Source: an uncultured Clostridium sp.
Lineage (GTDB): Bacteria > Bacillota > Clostridia > Clostridiales > Clostridiaceae
Direction: 5' to 3'
Length of the DNA stretch: 64,000 bases
Assembly (NCBI GenBank): GCA_934755305.1
Contig: CAKVLD010000007.1
Location: 1-64,000, forward strand
How positions within the stretch are numbered: position 1 is the first letter of the stretch; the number at the start of each line of letters is the position of its first letter. Below, piece by piece: positions 7,983 to 17,274 of this stretch. The notes under the pieces were generated by a model, which saw only the letters and a program-made list of their open reading frames with translations, ran no database searches and had not been told where the DNA came from. Position numbers and translations under genes: made by a program.

Positions 7983-8063
7983 AAAGCTGGTCCACTAACT
8001 ATAGACGGAATAGTAGGTTCTCAAACTTAGACAGCCTTAAAGGAACATTTCTTTAATAGATAA
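7983..8063 (+). pseudogene. Second remnant of a peptidoglycan-binding protein gene
   Basis: The frame from 7983 reads KAGPLTIDGIVGSQT, TAG, TALKEHFFNR, stop. It matches the last ~27 residues of a PG_binding_1 domain, as in the intact gene at 8240. As in the first remnant, the conserved tryptophan is TAG. It is a separate, more diverged copy. Confidence 0.75.
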
Positions 8064-8239
8064 TTAAAAATTAAATGTAATTTTTTCATTCAATATTTAC
8101 ATCTATTTCCTTGTTTGATAATATTAAATAAGCTTATCATAATGATATAATTAATATTTGATATATAGAATTATGATAAAACAAATTTTATTAGATGTTA
8201 TAAACACTCTAAATAATTAAAAATAAGGGAGTAAATTAA

Positions 8240-8611
8240 ATGAAAAAAACAAAAAAACTATTATTAACATTATTATTAGGGGGGACTTTAGGTATAGTAT
8301 CCAGTCCAACTGTAGAAGCTAATGCTTGTTGCACTGATGGTCTTTATCCAGTAATTTTTAACTTCGGACTTGATGCATATCCAAATCAAATATTTAGCAC
8401 AAGAATGGTAAATACACATAGTGGACATGTTTATAATATCCAATGGGTACTTAATAAACTTGGATATAATCCTGGAAAAGTAGATGGCTATTATGGAAAT
8501 AATACAGCTAATGCTGTACGTCAATTTCAAAAGGACCATGGTTTAGCTAATGATGGAATAGTAGGAAGAGACACTTGGAATGAATTAAGAAGGCATACAT
8601 ATTACAATTAA
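8240..8611 (+). CDS. Secreted peptidoglycan-binding domain protein
   Basis: A 123-residue protein with a signal peptide (MKKTKKLLLTLLLGG, predicted cleavage near VEANA at 25-29) and one PG_binding_1 domain at about residues 62-118. The domain shows the standard features: NIQWVLNKLGYNPGKVDGYYG, then AVRQFQKDHGLANDGIVG and the closing TWNEL. There is no catalytic domain, so it probably only binds cell wall. The start has a GGGAG site. It is the sole intact member of a locally duplicated family (remnants at 7442 and 7983) and one of the few plus-strand genes in this region. Confidence 0.9.
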   Translation: MKKTKKLLLTLLLGGTLGIVSSPTVEANACCTDGLYPVIFNFGLDAYPNQIFSTRMVNTHSGHVYNIQWVLNKLGYNPGKVDGYYGNNTANAVRQFQKDHGLANDGIVGRDTWNELRRHTYYN

Positions 8612-8634
8612 GTTACTATTAACTAGAAATAAAT

Positions 8635-8680
8635 CAAAAAAGCCTTTAGGATTTCTTATGAAATCCTAAAGGCTTTTTTT
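8635..8680. terminator. Bidirectional terminator between convergent genes
   Basis: A long perfect hairpin, AAAGCCTTTAGGATTTC with GAAATCCTAAAGGCTTT and a 4-nt loop, has A/T runs on both sides. It serves the peptidoglycan-binding gene (+) and the ABC exporter operon (-), whose last stop codon overlaps it. Confidence 0.92.
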
Positions 8681-10532
8681 AAACTGCTGTTTCTTCCTTC
8701 TCAAATTGAGAATTATATAAATTATAGTAGAACCCTTTAGCCTCTAATAGTTCTTCATGATTTCCTTGCTCTATAATATCTCCATCCTTCATAACTAAAA
8801 TAACATCAGCATCACGTATAGTTGATAATCTATGAGCTATTATAAAACTAGTTCTTCCTTCCATAAGGTTATCCATAGCCTTTTGAATTAAAACTTCTGT
8901 TCTAGTATCAACAGAACTTGTAGCTTCATCAAGTATTAATATCTTAGGATCAGCTAAAATTGCACGAGCAATAGTTAACAGCTGCTTTTGACCTTGAGAA
9001 ACATTACTTGCTTCTTCATTAAGTTCCATATCGTATCCACCAGGTAAAGTTCTAATGAAATGATCCACATGAGCTGCCTTAGCTGCTTTAATTACCTCTT
9101 CATCACTAGCATCTAACTTACCATATCTTATATTTTCTTTAATACTTCCATTAAATAACCAAGTTTCTTGTAAAACCATACCAAACATATCTCTAAGTTC
9201 AGTTCTATTAAACTCTTTTATATTCTGACCATCTATTTTTATAGCTCCACTATTTACATCATAGAATCTCATAAGAAGCTTAACCATTGTAGTTTTACCT
9301 GCTCCTGTAGGTCCTACTATTGCTACCTTTTGACCAGGTTTTACATTAACACTAAAGTCATTAATAATTATCTTATCTGGATTATACCCAAAATGAACAT
9401 TTTCAAATTGAACGCTACCTTTAAGACCTTCTAATTTAACTGGATTTGGAACTGTTTGATCTTCTTCCTCTTCATCTAAAAATTCAAAAACTCTTTCAGC
9501 AGCAGCTACTGTAGATTGAATCATATTTGATACTTGAGCAAGTTGTGCTATAGGTTGAGTAAAGTTCTTTACATATTGAATGAAAGATTGAATATCTCCA
9601 ACTTCAATAGTTTTCTTTATAGCAAGCCAACCACCCATGATAGAAACTCCAACATATCCAAGGTTACCTACAAAAGTAATTATAGGCATCATAAGACCAG
9701 ATAAAAATTGTGACTTCCAAGCTGATTCATATAACTTGCCATTCATCTTATCAAATTCTTCAATAGACTTCTTTTCTCTATTAAATACTTTAACAATATT
9801 GTGCCCACCATATACTTCTTCAACTTGACCATTTACATGACCTAAATATTCTTGTTGTGATTTAAAGTATTTTTGTGATCTTTTAACTACCATTCCTATT
9901 AAAGCACCTGATACTGGTAGAACTAATAATGCTACTAAAGTCATTTGGACACTTATAGATAACATCATTATTAAAATACCAATAACAGTAGTAACAGAAG
10001 TTATAAGTTGGGTAACACTTTGATTTAAACTTTGTCCTAATGTATCAATATCATTTGTAAATCTTGAAAGTATTTCACCATTAGTTCTACTTTCAAAATA
10101 ATTCATAGGCATTCTATTTACCTTACTTATAAGCTCTGTTCTTAAGTTATAACACATTTTTTGTGATACACCACTCATAATATAGCTTTGCATAAGTTGG
10201 AATAATGCACTTACTATATATAATCCAATAAGGAATAATAAAATTTTACCTATAGCATCAAAATCAATACCAGTCCCTGTTCCTGATATCTTATCAACAA
10301 TACCTTCAAATATCTTAGTAGTTACTTTACCTAATATTTTAGGTCCAACTATTGAAAATGCAGCACTTGCAATAGCAGCTATTAATACTGCAATTAATCC
10401 TATTTTAAAAGCATTTAATTCTTTAAGTAACTTTTTCATAGTTCCCTTGAAATCTTTTGCTTTTTCACCAGGAGCCATTCTACTGCCATGACCACCTGGG
10501 CCTCTTCTAATTCCAGAATTCTCTTTACTCAT
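8679..10532 (-). CDS. ABC exporter half-transporter, catalytic-type subunit
   Basis: A 617-residue ABC transmembrane-ATPase fusion. Six membrane spans occupy about residues 40-340. The ATPase domain has Walker A GPTGAGKTT, Q-loop LQETWLF, a variant signature VSQGQ, Walker B ILILDEATSSVD with the catalytic Glu, and the switch histidine in IIAHRLSTI. It overlaps the preceding gene by 8 nt and surely forms a heterodimer with it, as in LmrCD, BmrCD or TM287/288. The family exports drugs or lipophilic compounds; the substrate here is unknown. The MarR gene upstream suggests induction by a toxic ligand. Confidence 0.93.
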   Translation of the reverse strand: MSKENSGIRRGPGGHGSRMAPGEKAKDFKGTMKKLLKELNAFKIGLIAVLIAAIASAAFSIVGPKILGKVTTKIFEGIVDKISGTGTGIDFDAIGKILLFLIGLYIVSALFQLMQSYIMSGVSQKMCYNLRTELISKVNRMPMNYFESRTNGEILSRFTNDIDTLGQSLNQSVTQLITSVTTVIGILIMMLSISVQMTLVALLVLPVSGALIGMVVKRSQKYFKSQQEYLGHVNGQVEEVYGGHNIVKVFNREKKSIEEFDKMNGKLYESAWKSQFLSGLMMPIITFVGNLGYVGVSIMGGWLAIKKTIEVGDIQSFIQYVKNFTQPIAQLAQVSNMIQSTVAAAERVFEFLDEEEEDQTVPNPVKLEGLKGSVQFENVHFGYNPDKIIINDFSVNVKPGQKVAIVGPTGAGKTTMVKLLMRFYDVNSGAIKIDGQNIKEFNRTELRDMFGMVLQETWLFNGSIKENIRYGKLDASDEEVIKAAKAAHVDHFIRTLPGGYDMELNEEASNVSQGQKQLLTIARAILADPKILILDEATSSVDTRTEVLIQKAMDNLMEGRTSFIIAHRLSTIRDADVILVMKDGDIIEQGNHEELLEAKGFYYNLYNSQFEKEETAV

Positions 10533-12702
10533 TTTCTAGCTCCTCCTTTGATAATTGTGATTGAGCTATTTGTCTATAGACTTCACAAGTTTTTAATAAT
10601 TCTTTATGAGTTCCCTTTCCTACTACTTTACCTTCATTAAGAACTACTATTTGCTCTGCATGTAATATGGTACTTATTCTTTGAGCAACTATAAGTACAG
10701 TACTATCTCCAGTTTCAGCCTTTAAAGCCTTTCTTAAAACAGCATCTGTTTTATAATCAAGAGCTGAAAAACTATCATCAAATATGTATATTTCTGGATC
10801 TTTAGCAATAGCTCTAGCTATAGAAAGTCTTTGCTTTTGACCACCAGATACATTAGTTCCACCTTGTGATATTTCAGACTCATATTTTTCTGGCTTTCCA
10901 TTAATAAATTCAGTAGCTTGTGCTATACTTGCAGCTCTTTCAACTTCTGATATAGTAGCATCTTCCTTACCATATTTTAAATTAGATTCTATTGTACCTG
11001 AGAACAACACTCCCTTTTGTGGTACATAACCTATCTTGTCTCTTAAATCATATTGTTTTATATTTTTTACATTTACTCCATCAACTAATACTTCCCCTTC
11101 TGTTACATCAAAGAAACGAGGTATTAGATTAATTAATGTAGATTTTCCTGAACCAGTTCCTCCAATAAATGCTGTAGTTTCACCTGGTTTTGCTGTAAAG
11201 CTTATATTTTCTAATACACATTTATCAGCATCTGGATATTTGAATGATACATTTTTAAATTCAACATATCCCTTCTTTTCCTTAACAAAATCTTCTGGAT
11301 TCTCAGGATCTTTAAGTACTATTTCAGTGCTTATAACTTCATCTATACGAGTAGCTGATACTGCTGCTCTTGGAAGCATTATTGATACCATAGATATCAT
11401 TAAGAATGACATTATAATTTGCATTGAATATTGTATAAATGCCATCATATCTCCAACTTGCATTGAACCATCATTTATACTATAAGCACCATTCCAAACT
11501 ATAAGTATAGTAATACCATTCATAATAAGCATCATTAATGGCATCATACCTGATGTAGCTCTATTTACAAAAAGATTAGTTTTTGTTAATTCTGTATTTG
11601 CACCATCAAATCTTTTTTCTTCATATTTTTGAGTACTAAAAGCACGTATAACTGGAACACCTGTTATTATTTCACGTGTAACTAAGTTTAATTTATCTAC
11701 AAGCTTTTGTAATTTTTTAAATCTTGGCATAACAACTGAGAATAATCCTATTATTACTACAAGTATTAATCCAATAGCTAATGCTATTATCCATGACATT
11801 GATGTATTTGTTTGGAATACTTTATACAAACCACCTATTCCTAAAATTGGTGCATACAACACCATTTTTAAAAGTAACATAGTGAACATTTGAACTTGTT
11901 GAATATCATTAGTACTACGAGTAATTAATGAAGCTGTAGAGAATCTTTCCATTTCTTCATTTGAAAATTCTAATACTTTTCCAAATACCTTTCCTCTAAG
12001 ATCTCTTGAAATCTTTGCTGCAACTTTAGAACCTAAAAATCCTACTATAACAGCTGCTGTCATACTTAATAAAGCAATTCCTATCATTATTGCACCAGTA
12101 TTAAGTATATAATTGCTTTGTAACTTTTCTACATCTATTCCTATATCAGAATATTCATCTTTAATATATGAAACTGCTCTTTGAGTAATTATGCTATCTG
12201 GCATATTATAAAATTGCTCTTCTATTCCTTTAAGTGCTTCTTTTAATTGAGCTTCTGGCATATTTGAAAAGGCTAAAAACGCATTATCCCCTCCATCTTG
12301 GCTCTCTATTCCTGATACAATTAAAATTGGTTTTCCGAATACTTCATTTAATTCTTCTCTTGTATCTTTCTTAATATCATTTAATTTATAAAGAGGTTCA
12401 TTCTTTATTGCTGGATACTCTTTTTTATAATCCTCTATATCATCCCCTGATAAAAGGGTATAATTATCTTTTATCAGTTCTTTATTATCATCGTCCATAA
12501 ATAATAAGAGTCTTTTTAATTCACTTTCTCTTATCACTTCTGGAACAGCATCTTTTATCCCGCCTTGTTGAATTCCTATATTAACTATATTGGATGTATA
12601 ATCTGGCAATGATAAATCACTTAATGCTTGAACTAATAGTAAAACTATTATTAGTAGTACTGCTCCAATGGATGTTTTTAAATATCTTATTATATTCAAC
12701 AT
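10525..12702 (-). CDS. ABC exporter half-transporter, degenerate-site subunit
   Basis: A 725-residue partner of the product of 8679. It carries an extra ~150-residue hydrophilic domain between the first two spans (about residues 45-200), as in some clostridial and bacillar heterodimeric exporters. ATPase motifs are GGTGSGKST, the canonical signature VSGGQ, and two altered catalytic residues: Walker B reads IFDDS (Asp in place of Glu) and the switch is VAQRIST (Gln in place of His). These changes are the mark of the non-catalytic ATP site of asymmetric heterodimers. The gene is second in the marR-led operon, 12 nt after marR. Confidence 0.93.
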   Translation of the reverse strand: MLNIIRYLKTSIGAVLLIIVLLLVQALSDLSLPDYTSNIVNIGIQQGGIKDAVPEVIRESELKRLLLFMDDDNKELIKDNYTLLSGDDIEDYKKEYPAIKNEPLYKLNDIKKDTREELNEVFGKPILIVSGIESQDGGDNAFLAFSNMPEAQLKEALKGIEEQFYNMPDSIITQRAVSYIKDEYSDIGIDVEKLQSNYILNTGAIMIGIALLSMTAAVIVGFLGSKVAAKISRDLRGKVFGKVLEFSNEEMERFSTASLITRSTNDIQQVQMFTMLLLKMVLYAPILGIGGLYKVFQTNTSMSWIIALAIGLILVVIIGLFSVVMPRFKKLQKLVDKLNLVTREIITGVPVIRAFSTQKYEEKRFDGANTELTKTNLFVNRATSGMMPLMMLIMNGITILIVWNGAYSINDGSMQVGDMMAFIQYSMQIIMSFLMISMVSIMLPRAAVSATRIDEVISTEIVLKDPENPEDFVKEKKGYVEFKNVSFKYPDADKCVLENISFTAKPGETTAFIGGTGSGKSTLINLIPRFFDVTEGEVLVDGVNVKNIKQYDLRDKIGYVPQKGVLFSGTIESNLKYGKEDATISEVERAASIAQATEFINGKPEKYESEISQGGTNVSGGQKQRLSIARAIAKDPEIYIFDDSFSALDYKTDAVLRKALKAETGDSTVLIVAQRISTILHAEQIVVLNEGKVVGKGTHKELLKTCEVYRQIAQSQLSKEELENE

Positions 12703-12714
12703 CTCTTATTCCTC

Positions 12715-13146
12715 CTATTCCATCTTTTCCTCTATATTGTTCCCCATTTGTAATAATAATCTTCTAAAAATTATTTTTTCTTCTACTGTAAATCCTTCAA
12801 AACATTCTCTTTCCATTTGTTCTTTTATTTCTTCACTCTTTTTACATATATCATATCCCTTGTTAGTAATAAATATCCTACTTACCCTTTGATCTTTCTT
12901 ATCCGCTTCCTTTCTAACTAATCCACTTTTCTCCATTCTTTGCACCATAACAGTAGCTGTTGCAGGTTTTATTTCTAACTTCTCAGCTAACTCTTTAAGG
13001 CTTTGTCCATCATTTTCTTTTAAGTTCATTAATAAATGTTGTTGACCTGGATGTATATCTATTTTAGTTAATAGTTCATATACTCTCTTAAAGTTTAACT
13101 TCACTACCTGCATAAATATATCTAGTAAGGTTCCATTATCATTCAA
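12715..13146 (-). CDS. MarR family transcriptional regulator
   Basis: A 143-residue winged-helix protein. Residues 42-110 show the MarR pattern: QSLKELAEKLEIKPATATVM (recognition helix), then KSGLVRKEADKKDQRVSRIF (the wing with DxRxxR) and a C-terminal dimerisation helix. The start is a TTG at 13146, placed by a GGAGGGATC site; there is no ATG in a suitable position. It is the first gene of an operon with the two ABC exporter subunits and very likely represses it through the TTAGTC dyads upstream. Confidence 0.9.
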   Translation of the reverse strand: MNDNGTLLDIFMQVVKLNFKRVYELLTKIDIHPGQQHLLMNLKENDGQSLKELAEKLEIKPATATVMVQRMEKSGLVRKEADKKDQRVSRIFITNKGYDICKKSEEIKEQMERECFEGFTVEEKIIFRRLLLQMGNNIEEKME

Positions 13147-13164
13147 AAAGATCCCTCCTTTTAT

Positions 13165-13255
13165 TTAGTCGACTAATAAATATACTACATCTATATATTC
13201 CCAAAGTCAAGATTTTGCCAATATTTATACAATATTTTTTTATTTAGTCAACTAA
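13165..13255 (-). promoter_or_regulatory. marR-exporter promoter with two operator dyads
   Basis: A perfect 12-bp palindrome, TTAGTCGACTAA, lies at 13165-13176, and a one-mismatch copy, TTAGTCAACTAA, at 13244-13255. Between them, on the minus strand, TTGACT (13210-13205) and TAGTAT (13187-13182) are spaced by 17 nt. One operator would cover the transcription start and the other lies about 35 nt upstream of the -35 element. This fits autorepression by MarR from two sites. The dyads are direct observations; binding is inferred. Confidence 0.75.
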
Positions 13256-13335
13256 TACTTTTATCTATATTATTACTACTTTATCTTTTATATCTATTAT
13301 TCTTATATAATATTTGATAATTATTCTTTTGAGCT

Positions 13336-13384
13336 AAAAAAACAGGCAGTATAAAGTTATTACTCCTTAATGACTTTATACTGC
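13336..13384 (-). terminator. Intrinsic terminator upstream of the marR operon
   Basis: GCAGTATAAAGT pairs with ACTTTATACTGC around a 15-nt loop. On the minus strand it is followed by CCTG and seven T. It would end transcription from the decayed small gene at 13428. Confidence 0.7.
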
Positions 13385-13427
13385 TCTTAAAAAACTTTTT
13401 CTCTTATAAATTTTGACGATTAATAGA

Positions 13428-13626
13428 TTATAAAGTTCTAATTTGATTTTTTGATTGAATAATACAAACAATGATGGATTGTTCCTCTGTAGAATATCCA
13501 CAGTTATTATATTCTAGATTTATTACATATCCTAACTCAATTTTATTATCTTTAACTGAATAAATTATCATATATATTTTGAGTTTTATAATCCAACTCC
13601 CATTTATAGTATTTATTTTCTTTCAT
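13428..13626 (-). pseudogene. Small frameshifted gene of unknown function
   Basis: A first frame starts MKENKYYKWELDYK (ATG at 13626) and stops after 24 codons. An overlapping frame continues with VKDNKIELGYVINLEYNNC and SIIVCIIQSKNQIRTL, ending at 13428. Joined by one frameshift they make a plausible protein of about 66 residues. The second frame alone could start at an ATG at 13571 but has no ribosome binding site. A terminator follows. I recognise no family and cannot exclude that this is non-coding. Confidence 0.35.
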
Positions 13627-13671
13627 TTGATATGCAAATAGTTTTTACATAAAATATAAATTCCTTAGTAT

Positions 13672-13716
13672 AATAAAAAATACCTTCAGATACTTAATGC
13701 TATATCTGAAGATACT
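13672..13716 (-). terminator. Terminator at the end of the biosynthetic cluster
   Basis: On the minus strand TATCTTCAGATA pairs with TATCTGAAGGTA and six T follow. It lies about 100 nt after the stop of the aminotransferase gene, the last gene of the cluster. Confidence 0.85.
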
Positions 13717-13817
13717 TTAAAAAATGAATTTTATTATTAAAGTTCATAAATAACAATTAATATTTATATAGATATATATAGGTTTGTTTTAACTCAGAAA
13801 TATCTATACGTTTTTTA

Positions 13818-14852
13818 TTACTTACCAATTAAAATTTCTGCAATCTCTTCAACTGATTTATCAGCATTTTCCCATCCTACATACATTGGTGGACATGCAT
13901 GATGTTCCCCTACCCAAATTGAATTAGGCAAATCCAAATTTAAGCCTTCTACCCTATCGCAATGATCAGATAATTGGAACACTTTTCCTGTGCTTTCTTT
14001 TAAGTTATAATCAAAAACAATATATTTATAGTATCCAGATTTCATTCCTTCAGGAAACTTAACTCTATTTTCAAATATCTGATCATATTTTTTAGCCAAA
14101 TTTCTTTTCCAATTTAAAATATATGGTAAATTCTTTAATTCTATTCTACCTAATGCTGCTGTAAATTCTGATATTCTAAAATCAAACCCATCAAGAGTAC
14201 TATATGATATTTTTCCATCAATAACTTTTTTACCATAATTTCTTTGTGTTTTTGCCCATTGTATTAAATTTTTATCTTTAGATACAATAAGTCCACCTTC
14301 ACCTGTAGTAATAGTTTTAGTAGCATAAAATGAATAAGCTCCACCTATTCCCCATGAACCTGGTTTCTTACCATTAAATTCAGCTCCATGTGCATGAGCA
14401 CAATCTTCAATTAATGCTATATTTCTCTCCTTACAAAACTTAGCAATCTTTTCAATTTCAAAAGCTATATGTCCTCCAATATGTACTACAGCAACTGCTG
14501 CTGTATTTGGTGTGATTTTTTCTTTTAAACTTTCAAAACTTAAACATAAATCTTCCTTATTACAATCTGCATAAATTACATTTGCTCCTGCCATCTTGGC
14601 CGCTCTTGCAGTTGCCCAAAAAGTGTTGCTTGGAATTATTACATCTTTTCCTTTTACATCTGCATATTGAAATAACAAATATAATCCTGCACCGCCATTT
14701 GATACAGCACAGCTTGGTAACCCAAATACTTCCTCAGACTCCTCTTCAAAACTTCTTATCATATTTCCTTCAGTCCAAAAATTTGACTTAAATATTTCTT
14801 CTGCATATTTATTATATTGTTTTATATTTTCATCACTAAAATATATCTTCAT
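13818..14852 (-). CDS. DegT/DnrJ/EryC1/StrS family aminotransferase
   Basis: A 344-residue PLP enzyme of the sugar-aminotransferase type. It shows the substrate-entry motif NFWTEGNMI, the SNGGAGLYLL cofactor-phosphate region, EDCAHAHGAE with the Asp that contacts the PLP ring nitrogen, and SFYATKTITTGEGG with Lys179 as the likely Schiff-base lysine. It is slightly short for the family (usually 360-400), the gap being near the C-terminus. Members place amino groups on NDP-sugars or act on cyclitols. As last gene of the cluster it could supply an amino sugar for the glycosyltransferases, or act directly on the product; this is inference. A GGGGTG site precedes the start. Confidence 0.85.
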   Translation of the reverse strand: MKIYFSDENIKQYNKYAEEIFKSNFWTEGNMIRSFEEESEEVFGLPSCAVSNGGAGLYLLFQYADVKGKDVIIPSNTFWATARAAKMAGANVIYADCNKEDLCLSFESLKEKITPNTAAVAVVHIGGHIAFEIEKIAKFCKERNIALIEDCAHAHGAEFNGKKPGSWGIGGAYSFYATKTITTGEGGLIVSKDKNLIQWAKTQRNYGKKVIDGKISYSTLDGFDFRISEFTAALGRIELKNLPYILNWKRNLAKKYDQIFENRVKFPEGMKSGYYKYIVFDYNLKESTGKVFQLSDHCDRVEGLNLDLPNSIWVGEHHACPPMYVGWENADKSVEEIAEILIGK

Positions 14853-14864
14853 TACTTTTCACCC

Positions 14865-15914
14865 CTATATAAAGTTTCTTGTTTTTGTATTACAAAGATC
14901 AATAAACATTTCATTAAATTTAGTAATTCTACAAACGTAACATCCATTTTGATTTTTAAAATCCATAAGTTTTTGAGATGCTTCCTTATGTTTTTCAGAA
15001 TTCCATATATCAATAAAACTATCCTTTATTATGTTTCCAATAATAATTATGTCATGTCTTCTCTTTTCACATAAATATACATCTCCATCTGCATGGATTA
15101 TACTTCTTAATGAATGTGCAATACATGGTAGTTTATTATTATCAGTTCTACAACTGTTAACTGTAGTATTTAAATTAATATACATATTTTGACTAACCAA
15201 ATTCTTGTTTATATCTTCTTTAACTTTATTCATTATTTCTTCATTAATTTTGTACTTATTACATTCTTCAACTGCTCTAATTTGAACATTATCTACACCA
15301 ATTATTCCAAGTTCCTTAAGCAAAGGAATAATATTTTTATAATTACTTTCTGTAAGTACATAACTTACTCCGATTAATGTATCCTTTTTACTCTCACATA
15401 AAAATTTTATATTACACATAACTTTATCAAAACAATCCAGACCCTTTTCTATTTTATATTCTTCTCTATTTGAAGAATCTAAAGAAACTCTTATCCATTT
15501 AAAATATTTTATTAATTCTGGATTAATTCTCTTTACTCCATTTGTAATTAAACCCAATTCTATATTCCTTTTTCCAGCTTCAATTATAAACTCATTAAAA
15601 AATGGATATACAGTTGGTTCTCCTCCCCCTTCTATTGTCAATCCTACACCTTTATCCTTAATATCATCTAGAAACTTTAACAAAACTTCATATTTTATTT
15701 CAGCTCTATCTCTTCTTATTTCTTTATCAACGCACCATCTACAATTTAAATTACACTTATTTGTAAGATGTAATTCAATACTTATAGGTAAAGATTCATC
15801 ATATAATATTTCTTTATTATAAACCTTTAAAATATTTGAACATTTTTGACCATGTAAAATAACCTTATTACATGAATATTCTAATTTATTATTTTTTTTT
15901 TTATCTCGTTTCAT
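14865..15914 (-). CDS. Radical SAM/SPASM domain protein
   Basis: About 349 residues. The radical SAM motif CNLNCRWC (residues 54-61) is a classical CX3CX2C, followed by GGGEPTVYP and the ITNG strand. The C-terminal half has a SPASM-like cysteine set: the first cysteine in LPCIAHSLRS, CEKRRHD preceded by a short HADGDVYL strand, the FIDIWNSEKH motif, and NGCYVC. SPASM enzymes carry extra [4Fe-4S] clusters and often modify peptides, so this is a candidate maturase. The start is uncertain: I use the ATG at 15914; an in-frame GTG at 15935 adds seven residues, and neither has a strong binding site. The gap to the aminotransferase is 12 nt. Confidence 0.87.
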   Translation of the reverse strand: MKRDKKKNNKLEYSCNKVILHGQKCSNILKVYNKEILYDESLPISIELHLTNKCNLNCRWCVDKEIRRDRAEIKYEVLLKFLDDIKDKGVGLTIEGGGEPTVYPFFNEFIIEAGKRNIELGLITNGVKRINPELIKYFKWIRVSLDSSNREEYKIEKGLDCFDKVMCNIKFLCESKKDTLIGVSYVLTESNYKNIIPLLKELGIIGVDNVQIRAVEECNKYKINEEIMNKVKEDINKNLVSQNMYINLNTTVNSCRTDNNKLPCIAHSLRSIIHADGDVYLCEKRRHDIIIIGNIIKDSFIDIWNSEKHKEASQKLMDFKNQNGCYVCRITKFNEMFIDLCNTKTRNFI

Positions 15915-15972
15915 CTCTCTGTACCACCACTTCACAAACCAAATACTATTATTTATATAACCTTATTTATAT

Positions 15973-17181
15973 TTAATCTACACTTAACCTTTTTTGAATC
16001 ACTCCACCAATAATAGACACTAGCACTAAAATTGCTCCTCCTACTACAAATGATAGCTTAATATTAATAACAGCTAAAATAACAGATATATATAAATAAG
16101 AAACTGCATCTCCACCGCAAGCAAGAATACTCCACAAACTAAACACTCTTCCAAGCATACTTTCTTCAACACTTTCCTGAATTAATGTAACCATACATAC
16201 ATCTAAGAATGAAAAAGCAATTCCTAGTACCACTAATATAGCTAAAGCTATATAAAAATTGCTATTTAAACCAAATATAATGAATACTAAACCAGATCCA
16301 ATAATACCAACTAAAAACATATTGAACTTATTCGTATTCTTAATAAGAAAACTAATAAATCCTCCGATAAATACTCCTACAGATATAGCTGATTCTAGCA
16401 TTCCATATTCAACTGATGTTTTTCCTAATATATCTTCTACAAATGGAAGTAGTGCAATATCTGTTAACCCAGCACTTATTAATGTAAATAGAGGAAAAAC
16501 TAATATTAAATATAATACAATTTTCTTATTATAAACGTACTTAAATCCATCAAAAATTATTGTACTAATTTTTCTTTTTCTATTTTCATTTAATTCTTCA
16601 TCATTTCTAAAAGCTACCCTTACATTAATAACTGTAATAACAGATACTACAAAAGTTATTCCATTAATTAGAAATAAATTTTCATTACCTATAAAATGAG
16701 AAAGTATTCCTGCTATTAATGGTCCTGCCATTGCTGAAATTTCACTAAAAACTTCATCAGTAGAATTAAACCAAGATAAACGTTCTTTCTCTACAACTTC
16801 AGGGGTAATGCCCTTTAATGCTGGATAAAAGAAGGTTCTACTTATACCTATTAGGAACATAACTACAAATAAATATTCAACAGATAATAATTGAAAAAAA
16901 TCTGCTACTGGTACTGAAATATATAAAATTAAAGTAATAATGTCTGAAATAACTATTATCTTTTTTCTTTCATATCTATCTGCAAAAGCCCCAGCATAAA
17001 ATCCAAATAATAACTTAGGTAATGTTGAAACCAACGCTAACATTCCAGTAATCTCCGGTGAATCTGTTAATGTATATATCAATAATAAACTTGCAACTTT
17101 TTGGATACTATCTCCTAATTTAGATATTCCTTGACCAACAATTAATAAAGCCTCATCTCTCTTCACAAAATTTGCTTTCAT
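15973..17181 (-). CDS. MFS transporter (drug/metabolite efflux type)
   Basis: About 402 residues with some twelve hydrophobic spans. It shows the MFS loop 2-3 signature GAFADRYERKKI and a long central loop near residue 200 (NDEELNENRKRK). It resembles the MFS_3/enterobactin-exporter-like group. I start it at 17181 (MKANFVKRDE) because GGAGGG lies seven bases upstream; the longer reading from 17196 would place that binding site inside the gene. In this cluster it is the obvious exporter or self-resistance pump. A dyad in its leader and an insertion-sequence remnant separate it from the radical SAM genes upstream, so it may start a second transcript. Confidence 0.88.
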   Translation of the reverse strand: MKANFVKRDEALLIVGQGISKLGDSIQKVASLLLIYTLTDSPEITGMLALVSTLPKLLFGFYAGAFADRYERKKIIVISDIITLILYISVPVADFFQLLSVEYLFVVMFLIGISRTFFYPALKGITPEVVEKERLSWFNSTDEVFSEISAMAGPLIAGILSHFIGNENLFLINGITFVVSVITVINVRVAFRNDEELNENRKRKISTIIFDGFKYVYNKKIVLYLILVFPLFTLISAGLTDIALLPFVEDILGKTSVEYGMLESAISVGVFIGGFISFLIKNTNKFNMFLVGIIGSGLVFIIFGLNSNFYIALAILVVLGIAFSFLDVCMVTLIQESVEESMLGRVFSLWSILACGGDAVSYLYISVILAVINIKLSFVVGGAILVLVSIIGGVIQKRLSVD

Positions 17182-17205
17182 ATGTTTACCCTCCATTTCT
17201 TTTGG

Positions 17206-17228
17206 ATAGTGTAAAGTTTATACACTAT
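17206..17228. promoter_or_regulatory. Dyad upstream of the MFS gene
   Basis: ATAGTGTA-N7-TACACTAT lies 25 nt before the MFS start codon. No T run follows on the minus strand, so it looks more like an operator for a dimeric repressor than a terminator. No regulator gene lies in the cluster. Confidence 0.4.
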
Positions 17229-17274
17229 TCTTTTTTAAAATTTCTTTATATATCAAGGTTTCGAAAGTTTTTTT

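Noticed and set aside
11036..11485. Plus-strand frame of 149 codons inside the ABC exporter gene
   Set aside because: Shadow of the Walker A region on the other strand; no ribosome binding site.
8679..12702. Altered Walker B and switch residues as signs of a broken ABC transporter
   Set aside because: Asp for Glu and Gln for His in only one subunit is the normal state of asymmetric heterodimeric exporters.
13320..13390. Possible attenuator controlling marR
   Set aside because: The hairpin lies upstream of the marR promoter, so it can only end earlier transcripts.
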